Assembly (NCBI RefSeq): GCF_027579695.1
Contig: NC_083570.1
Location: 98,799,463-98,863,462 of the forward strand
Origin: Neoarius graeffei
Lineage: Eukaryota; Chordata; Actinopteri; Siluriformes; Ariidae
DNA: 64,000 bases
Reading direction: 5' to 3'
This document shows, one piece after another, positions 39,915 through 50,149 of the stretch (position 1 is the stretch's first letter; every line of letters begins with the position of its first letter). Made by a program: the position numbers and the translations under genes. Below the pieces are notes generated by a model, which was not told where the DNA came from, did not search any database, and was given only the letters and a program-made list of their open reading frames with translations.

Positions 39915-42900
39915 TCATGAATGTCAATGTCTTTTTATGACAAAAATTACAAAAAAAACCCCTACATTTTGTGTATAAATTTGAATTGGATATATGCACT
40001 GGAAGTACAACAAAAGCAAAAGTGTCTTAATACTTATTTCCTTTCACTGTACAGAAAGCAGCTTAGCTCTAAATATCACTTCCACCACTGGAATTACTGA
40101 GAAACCTTGTTCTGCTGTGTACCTAACCTTGACCTTGTGGTCAGAACTGTTTTTTTTTTTTAATTACACTTTTATACTTGCGTCAATTCCCTTCAAGGCC
40201 AAGGCATATCATATCACTTTTATTACCAAGTCAAAACCATGACTCTAAGCTACTACTCAAGTTCAGGTCCATACAGTCGTGTGACCAATCCAGTCCTGTG
40301 AATGGGTCAAATACTATATTGCTGATATACACTGGTACTTGAAAGTTTGTGAACCCTTTAGAATTTTCTATATTTCTGCATAAATATGACCTAAAACATC
40401 ATCAGATTTTCACACAAGTCCTAAAAGTAGATAAAGAGAACCCAGTTAAACAAATGAGTCAAACATATTATACTTGGTCATTTATTTATTGAGGAAAATG
40501 ATCCAATATTACATATCTGTGAGTGGCAAAAGTATGTGAACCTTTGCTTTCAGTATCTGGTGTGACCCCCTTGTGCAGCAATAACTGCAACTAAACGTTT
40601 CTGGTAACTGTTGATCAGTCCTGCACACCGGCTTGGAGGAATTTTAGCCCATTCCTCCGTACAGAACAGCTTCGACTCTGGGATGTTGGTGGGTTTCCTC
40701 ACATGAACTGCTCGCTTCAGGTCCTTCCACAACATTTCGATTGGATTAAGGTCAGGACATTGACTTGGCCATTCCAAAACATTAACTTTATTCTTCTTTA
40801 ACCATTCTTTGGTAGAACAACTTGTGTACTTAGGGTCGTTGTTTTGCTGCATGACCCACCTTCTCTTGAGATTCAGTTCATGGACAGATGTCCTGACATT
40901 TTCCTTTAGAATTCACTGGTATAATTCAGAATTCATTGTTCTAGCCGTCCTGGCCCAGATGCAGCAAAACAGGCCCAAACCATAATACTACCACCACCAT
41001 GTTTCACAGATGGGATAAGGTTCTTATGCTGGAATGCAGTGTTTTCCTTTCTCCAAACATAACACTTCTCATTTAAACCAAAAAGTTCTATTGTGGTCTC
41101 ATCTGTCCACAAAACATTTTTCCAATAGTCTTCTGGCTTGTCCACATGATCTTTAGCAAACTGCAGACGAGCAGCAATGTTCTTTTTGGAGAGCAGTGGC
41201 TTTCTCCTTGCAACCCTGCCATGCACACCATTGTTGTTCAGTGTTCTCCTGATGGTGGACTCATGAACATTAACATTAGACAACGTGAGAGAGGCCTTCA
41301 GTTGCTTAGAAGTTACCCTGGAGTCCTTTGTGACCTCGCCGACTATTACGTGCCTTGCTCTTGGAGTGATCTTTGTTGGTCGACCACTCCTGGGGAGGGT
41401 AACAATGGTCTTGAATTTCCTCCATTTGTACACAATCTGTCTGACTGTGGATTGGTGGAGTCCAAACTCTTTTGAGATGGTTTTGTAACCTTTTCCAACC
41501 TGATGAGCATCAACAATGCTTTTTCTGAGGTCGTCAGAAATCTCCTTTGTTCGTGCCATGATACACTTCCACAAACATGTGTTGTGAAGATCAGACTTTG
41601 ATAGATCCCTGTTCTTTAAATAAAACAGGGTGCCCACTCACACCTGATTGCCATCCCATTAATTGAAAACACCTGACTCTAATTTCACCTTCAAATTAAC
41701 TGCTAATCCTAGAGGTTCACATACTTTTACCACTCACAGATATGTAATATTGGATCATTTTCCTCAATAAATAAATGACCAAGTATAATATTTTTGTCTC
41801 ATTTGTTTAACTGGGTTCTCTTTATCTACTTTTAGGACTTGTGTGAAAATCTGATGATGTTTTAGGTCATATTTATGCAGAAATATAGAAAATTCTAAAG
41901 GGTTCACAAACTTTCAAGCACCACTGTATATACACATGTAAATATACAGTGCTACAAACTCTGTTGCAAAGCCCTAAATATAAATATAACAACACAACTA
42001 AATTAAATAAAACTACAGCATGTATATAACTATAACTGTAACTATGAACAAATATAATTACAACACAAATATATAAATGGGTGACAAACTAAAGAAAAAT
42101 CCAAAAAACATTCCTTCGTTAGGTGTTGAGCCACCCTGAGCTGTTAGAACAGATTGCACAAGTCTCATGAATGTTACTGGAAGGATGAACACTGTTCTTT
42201 CAAATATATATATATATCAAATATATTTCAAATATATATTCCTTTAATTTGATCACGGTGATGGATAGCGCTAAAATGTCAGACCAAAATCTCCCATAGG
42301 TGTTAAATTTTTTGAGATCTGGTGACAGTGAAGGCCATAACATATGATTTACATTATTTACATTATTACATCATCGAACCATTCAGTGAGCCCTCGTGCC
42401 CTGTGGATGGGGGCGGAGTCACACAGTACTGTGTAAAAGTCTTAGGCACATGTACGGAAATGCTGTAGACCAAAAATGGCTTAAAAAAATAATGAAATGA
42501 AATATTTCACTATTTAAAAAAAATACAATAAACCATGTAAGTAAGCCATAATAAATGAAACAAAGTCAATATTTGGTGTGAGACGACCCTTTGCTTTAAA
42601 AAGAAAATAGTAGTCTGAGGTCCAGTGAGTGCAGTTTTATGCGGAAATGAGCTGTAGGTTTTACTGAGCATCTTACAGAACCAGCCACAGTTCTTCTGGA
42701 CACTTTGACTGTCACACTCGCTTCTTCATTTTGCACCAAAACCCAGCAGCCTTCATTATGTTTTCTTTTTTAATCTGAAAAATGCTCTCTTATGTAATAT
42801 GCTCCTCAAATACAAACATATTTTTTCTGTAATATTTGACTTTGTGCTGGAAAACAAACGTTTGGGACTCTAAAATGTTTTTTCTACTGACTCAATAATG

Positions 42901-45900
42901 TAGAAGTCATAAAATAGAAATCTATAACAAAGTTTGTATGAAAAAAACAGGGTGCCTAAGACTTTTGCACAGTACTGTATATATAATTGCTCGTGGCAAT
43001 CAGCAGGGTCCAAGCACCTTTTGTAAATAACACTTCCAGCGGTCAGTTCTTGCTCCCATTATCTGATTGTTAGAGTACCCCTGAACCCCTAAAGGCTATG
43101 CCCTACATTTTACACACAAAATCGTGTCATGAATATGGATTTTAACCTTCATATGAACCTGTGCCACCAATTATTAGGTTACAGCATTTTGAGAAAATTA
43201 AGTTCTAACAGTCTAGACTTGATTGGCATGTGGTGGCCACACTGTCAGAAATAGGGCTATATTAGGAGTCCATTTCTGTCCCCCAGGGTATAATGTACAC
43301 TAATGTATCCCCTGGGGCTCATTATTGGATTTCAAAGTACAGTAACTGTGTGTACCTTTTTAGGGTCAAAAAGGTACATATGTGTTTCAAATCAGTATAT
43401 AAATGGTACAAATAAGTACCTTAGAGGGTACTGCCCTAGTGACGAGCCATTGTACCCCTAAAGGTACAATAATGTGCATATTGCTTACAAATCTCTTCAC
43501 ATTCTGGATAATTATTAAGCTAAACACTCTACTAAATATTTAGAGACTGGTTTTGTGAAGCTATACCAAAAATTCTAGGACTAAACTGCAAATGTAGGTT
43601 TACCATATTATGCAAATTAGCTCAAAATCTAAGTAGGCAGAGCCAGAGCATGATGGCCCAAATTGTAAATGTTGATTCTTGGTTCTTTAGATACAGATCT
43701 CTAGGTCTCTCTAGCCTGATTAGTACTAGGACCAATTCTTATGTCCATATGACTTGTGGTTTGGTCTGAACCATTCATTTTAGGGCATAAAAAGGAAAGC
43801 CCAAGAAAAAAATAATCATTTCCAGCACTAGGTGCTTGGACCCCTAAACACGCCACCAATATGAATATAGTGTAGACATTTGGAAGGGTATGATTTTGAG
43901 AAGAATTTGGTGAGATGTAAGTCAGGAGATTGTATAGTGCTGATGTGATTTCTTGTGAGATACATAGCAATCTTTACCAGAACTCCAAGAGTCTTCAGCA
44001 GCAGGTAGAAAGCGCTGGTTAAGACACATAAGACACACTTCTCACGTGTCCATTCAAAACGATCCACCCCCAGCAGCAAAATGACCACACACATTCCTGC
44101 TACAGTAGTACTGCTGAAACAGGCCCAGAAAATCTGCTGGATGCTGCCACCGTACCTGATAGAGAGCATGGAACGAAAGAGTTGTTTATCTGATTATACA
44201 TGCATACACATACTGTAAATCTAAACAAGTATTTCTTTAAGAAAGAAATTGTGATTATTTTACTGTATTCTCAATGAATGTGCAGACACCCATACAGTAT
44301 GATCTGGGGCTGTGTAATTAGTCACATTTTCCATCCATCCATTATCCATAACGGCTTATCCTGTGCAGGGTTGCGAGCAAGCTGGAGTCTATCCCAGCTG
44401 ACTATGGGCGAGAGGCAGGGTACACCCTGGACAAGTTGCCAGGTAATTGCAGGGCTGACAAATAGAGACAAACGACAATTCATACTCACTGTCAATTTAG
44501 AGCCACCAATTAGCCTAACCTGCATGTCTTTGGATTGTGGGGGAAACCGGAGCACCTGGAGGAAACCCAAGCAGACACGAGGAGAACATGCAAACTTCAC
44601 ACAGAAAGGCCCCCGTCAGCCACTGGGCTTGAACCTAGAACCTTCTTGCTGTGAGGCGACAGTTCTAACCACTACACCACCCCAGTCATGTTTTAATCAT
44701 GGTTTTTGTCTTCATTAATTAATTAGACATAACTGACTGTAATTTTGATAAATTTAGCTAAAAATGGCTAAAGGGATAATATTAGATACTGTTAAAACAC
44801 TGCTGTGGAAGTCACAAACTCTCCATTTTTACACGAAAATAATTTGGCACGGGCGGCACGGTGGTGTAGTGGTTAGCGCTGTTGCCTCACAGCAAGAAGG
44901 TCCAGGTTCGAGCCCCGTGGCCGGCGAGGGCCTTTCTGTGTGGAGTTTGCATGTTGTCCGCGTGGGTTTCCTCCGGGTGCTCCGGTTTCCCCCACAGTCC
45001 AAAGACATGCAGGTTAGGTTAACTGGTGACTCTAAATTGACTGTAGGTGTGAATGGTTGTCTGTGTCTATGTGTCAGCCCTGTGATGACCTGGCGACTTG
45101 TCCAGGGTGTACCCCGCCTTTTGCCCATAGTCAGCTAGGACAGGTCCCAGCTTGCCTGCAACCCTGTAGAAGGATAAAGATAATGATATGAGATGAGATG
45201 AGATTAATAATTTGGCATTAGGAAGGATGGCATTTTTCTCTCCACTGCCAATTAGAACAACACCAGCCAATTGTGGCCATCTGTGAACTGATGTATACAG
45301 AACAGGGCAGTCAACGCCTTTTTCCAAGTGTATCCAGCTGCCCTGTCATGTAGTATGATTAGTAATTTGAAAAGATGGCTAGCTTCTTATGATAAGTGAA
45401 AGCCAGTTATTCTTTTTTCAGCTGCTCCCGTTAGGGGTCGCCACAGTGGATCTGTTCCGCACATTTGACTTGGCATAGGTTTCACACCGGATGCCCTTCC
45501 GGACGCAACCCTCCACGATCTATCCGAGCTTGGTACCAGCACTAAGTATGTTGTGCAACCCGAGTGGCTGGGTAGTTTACCTAATCTGCATTTCTTTGAA
45601 CTGTAGGGGAAGCCAGAGCACCTGGAGGAAACCCATGCAGATGTTGGGAGAACATGCAAACTCCACACAGAAAGGCTCCCATCTGCCATGAGGCTTGAAC
45701 CCGGAAGCTTCTTACTGTGAGGCAACAGTGCTAACCACTGCACCACCATCCCACCCAAGTGAGAGCCAGTTAGTGGTTGGAACTGGCCTAAATGACCCTT
45801 GTACCTGTTAAGTCAGACCAGGCTCTCTTTGGTGCAAAAGTAATGCAAATGTAGCAGACACGTGGTGACAAGAAGAGGAAGTAGAGTATAAGGCATGTGA

Positions 45901-48900
45901 ATTCTGTCTACCCAGCAAAACAATGTCACGCCCATCACTCTCCATAATGCAACCCTCATAAACATTGTACTGATCATCCCATCAAAGCTCTAAGTAGGTC
46001 CCAGAACAAGTCACTCAGCAACCATCCTCGCCCTTTTTACAAAGCCTAAGGTTAAATGTGTTTTTGTTTTTTTGCTATGGCAGAGAAATTCCCCAATTTC
46101 CCCAAGAAAATTCTCCCCAAAGAAATTACATCCCGGTTGTCCCTCCTACCAAAAAGAAAAAAGCAAACTCTTACTGAATGGGGACATTCCCTCTCACACA
46201 TGGGTGTCTATCCTTGGTTATAGCACAGTTCTTCATATTTTGTGCTGCCAAAAATAGTGTCTCCTCCCATCAGACAACAATGTGTGCCATCATCCTGGAG
46301 GGAGACTTGACAAACAGTGTTCCCACACCATTTACACAATATTATTCCCATATTTCAGGTAAACACTAAGGTTGCGAAAATCAGCTTTTGGAATAAAATC
46401 ACTCCTGAAGCTCAGTGTGTCACAACCTGCTTCATGGCTAGATGGTGGTTATTGACTGCTTAGCGATATGCATGTAAATCAACCAAGTGGGTGGTCAAAA
46501 CAATAACTAGATGCTCTTCTTCTTTTCATAGCCTGCAAGGGCTGTAGGGGCACCAATGATGACATTTTAACAGTCAATCATTGGTGTGTCTAGGGCATTT
46601 TAAACTTGGCAGAGCCCATCCCTTGCCAAGCTTGATAAACGAACAATTTAGAGTAGCCATTTAGCCTAACTGTATGTCTTTGAACTGTGGGAGAAACCAG
46701 AGCAAACTCATGCAGAGACAGGGAGAACATGCAAACTCCACACAGAAAGGCCCCCATCAGCCACTGGGCTTGAACCCAGAACCTTCTTGCTGTGAAGTGA
46801 CAGTGCTAACCACTGCACCACCATGCCACCTTAACCAGGGGCTACAAATTGCCAAAAAAATTCAAACTGTTTTACATGACATTAATGGCATTTAGCAGAC
46901 ACTCTTATCCAGAGTGACACCAGAGCTGCCCAGGGAGTAGTTCAGGGTGAAGTGCCTTGCTCAAGGGCACTTCAGCCATTCCTATTAGTCCTGGGAATTG
47001 AATCTGCAACGCTTTGTTCCTAAAGCTGCTTCTCTAACAATTAGAGCATGACGTTTTGATTCAGATTCATTTTCAGGTGGCACAGTGGTGTAGTGGTTAG
47101 CACTGTCACCTCACAGCAAGAAAGTTCTGGGTTTGAGCCCAGTGGCCAATGGGGGCCTTTCTGTGTGGAGTTTGCATTCCCCGTGTCTGTGTGGGTTTCC
47201 TCCCAGTGCTCTAGTTTCCCCCACAGTCCAAAGACATGCAGGTTAGGCTAATTGGTAGCTCTAAATTGACCGTAGGTATGAATGGTTGTTTGTCTCTATG
47301 TGTCAACCCTGTGATGATCTGGCGACTTGTCCCTGCCTCTCGCCCATAGTCCAGCTTGCCTGTGACCCTGGACAGGATAAGTGGTTAGGAATAATGGATG
47401 GATGATTCATTTTCTCTTGCACCAACAGTAGTTCTGCTCATTTCCGACAGAAGGCTATTTCGTCTTTCTTGAAATAAGGGGCAATTCGGGTGCTTCCCCT
47501 CAGTTCAATAGTAACAGGGATTTTAGTCTTGATACAGTATTCCCTTGTTTCCAGAGTGTTGAACAGAGATTTGAGAAAATAGGCTACAGTTTCACAATGT
47601 TAATGTACCGGTTCATTTACCAGGACAAATGGCTCACAAAAACAATCTAAATGATGTCTTACTGTACACCTCAGATCCTTTTGTTTTGTCTACACCAGCG
47701 TTTGTTACAAAAACATGGTTCTTCTGTTCAGATTTTCCCAAATTCATGAGTGATCTGTCTATGTGTAGAGTTGGGATTCAGCTAAAACTGAATCAGTTTT
47801 CACAGATTCATTTTCAGGTGGCATGGTGGTGTAGTGGTTAGCACTGTCGCTTCACAGCAAGAAGTTTCTGGGTTTGAGCCCAGTGGCCAATGGGGGCCTT
47901 TCTGTGTGGAGTTTGCATTCCCTGTGTCTGCGTGGATTTCTTCCCAGTGCTCTAGTTTCCCCCAAAGACATGCAGGTTAGGTTAATTGGTAGCTCTAAAC
48001 ATTGCTTGATTAGCAATGTTAAAACTAGCGGGGCTCAAAATCCAGATATACAGTACTGTGTAAAAGTCTTAGGCACATGTAAAGACATGCTGTAAACCAA
48101 AAAGGCTTAAAAATAATGAAATTAAATGCTATACTATAAACAGCAGTAAGCCATAATAAATGAAACAAAGTCAATATTTGGTGTGAGACGACCCTTTGCT
48201 TTAAAAAGAAAATAGTAGTCTGAGGTCCAGTGAGTGCAGTTTTATGTGGAAATGAGCTGTAGGTTTTACTGAGCATCTTACAGAACCAGCCACAGTTCTT
48301 CTGGACACTGACTGTCACACTCGCTTCTTCATTTTGCACCAAAACCCAGCAGCCTTCATTATGTTTTCTTTTTTAATCTGAAAAGTGCTCTTTTGTGTAA
48401 TATGCTCCTCAGATACAAACATCCATCCATCCATCCATCCATTATCTGTAGCCACTTATCCTGTTCTACAGGGTCACAGGCAAGCTGGAGCCTATCCCAG
48501 CTGACTATGGGTGAGAGGCGGGGTACACCCTGGACAAGTCGCCAGGTCATCACAGGGCTGACACATAGAGACAAACAACCATTCACACTCCCATTCACAC
48601 GTACGGTCAATTTAGAGCCACCAATTAGCCTAACCTGCATGTCTTTGGACTGTGGAGGAAACTGGAGCACCTGGAGGAAGCCCACACAGACATGGGGAGA
48701 ACATGCAAACTCCGCACAGAAAGGCCCTCGCCGGCCACGGGGCTCGAACCCGGACCTTCTTGCTGCGAGGTGACAGTGCTAACCACTACACCACCATGCC
48801 ACCTAATGTAGAAGTCTCTCATCTCATCTCATTATCTCTAGCCACTTTATCCTTCTACAGGGTCGCAGGCAAGCTGGAGCCTATCCCAGCTGACTACAGG

Positions 48901-50118
48901 CGAAAGGCGGGGTACACCCTGGACAAGTCGCCAGGTCATCACAGGGCTGACACATAGACAACCATTCACACTCACATTCACACCTACGGTCAATTTAGAG
49001 TCACCAGTTAACCTAACCTGCATGTCTTTGGACTGTGGGGGAAACCGGAGCACCCGGAGGAAACCCACGCGGACACGGGGAGAACATGCAAACTCCACAC
49101 AGAAAGGCCCTCGCCGGCCCTGGGGCTCGAACCCAGGACCTTCTTGCTGTGAGGCGACAGCGCTAACCACTACACCACCGTGCCGCCCCAAGTCTCTCCT
49201 ATAACATTTAATAAGGTTGGAGATACAGAGCAGGGCATCTGAGACCATTCCTCTTTACACAATCTCTACAGATCATCCAGGGTCCTCAGCCCGCTCTTGT
49301 GTTCTCTCCTCTTCAGCTCAGGGGACTGAGATGGCCAGGGAAGAAGATTGATTCTGTGCTCAATGAACCATTTTTATGTTGATTTGGACATCGGGTCATT
49401 GTCCTGCTGGAAGATCCAATGACCACCTAGTTTTAGTTTCCTCTCAGAGGCAGCCAGATTCTGATTTAAAATGTCCTGGTACTTCATGGAGTCCATGATG
49501 CCATGGACCCTAACAAGGTCTCCAGGGACTTTGGAGGAAAAACAGCCCCTAAACATCACAAAGCTTCCACCATATTTTACAGTTGGGATCGGGTTCTTTT
49601 CATTATAGCCATCCTTCTTTTTACACCAAACCCACCTTGAGTGTTTATTGGCAAAAAGCTCAATTTTTGTTCCATCAAACCAGAGAACACGGTTCCAGTC
49701 AAATTTGTCATAGCGTTTCCCAAACTTCAGGTGCTTATGTTTGTGGTTAACTGACAGGCTTTTTTTGGCACACCTTCCAAATAATCTGTCGGCATGGAGG
49801 TGGAGTCTGATGGTGGTTTTGGAGACTTGGAAAACCCCAAGATTTTACTTTTTCCTGTAAATTCACCAACTGTGATCCTTGGGGATTTTTTTTCTTTGCC
49901 TCCTCACTTCTTTATCCTCCTCACTGAACTGTATGTGGGGGCAAAATAAACTGGGGTTTTCTTCAGGCAAGTTTGTAACAGCTCCAGTTGATGTCCACTT
50001 TTTATTATTATTATTCTCATTCTCATTATCTCTAGCCGCTTTATCCTTCTACAGGGTCGCAGGCAAGCTGGAGCCTATCCCGGCTGACTATGGGCGAAAG
50101 GCGGGGTACACCCTGGAC

Positions 50119-50149
<31 letters not shown>

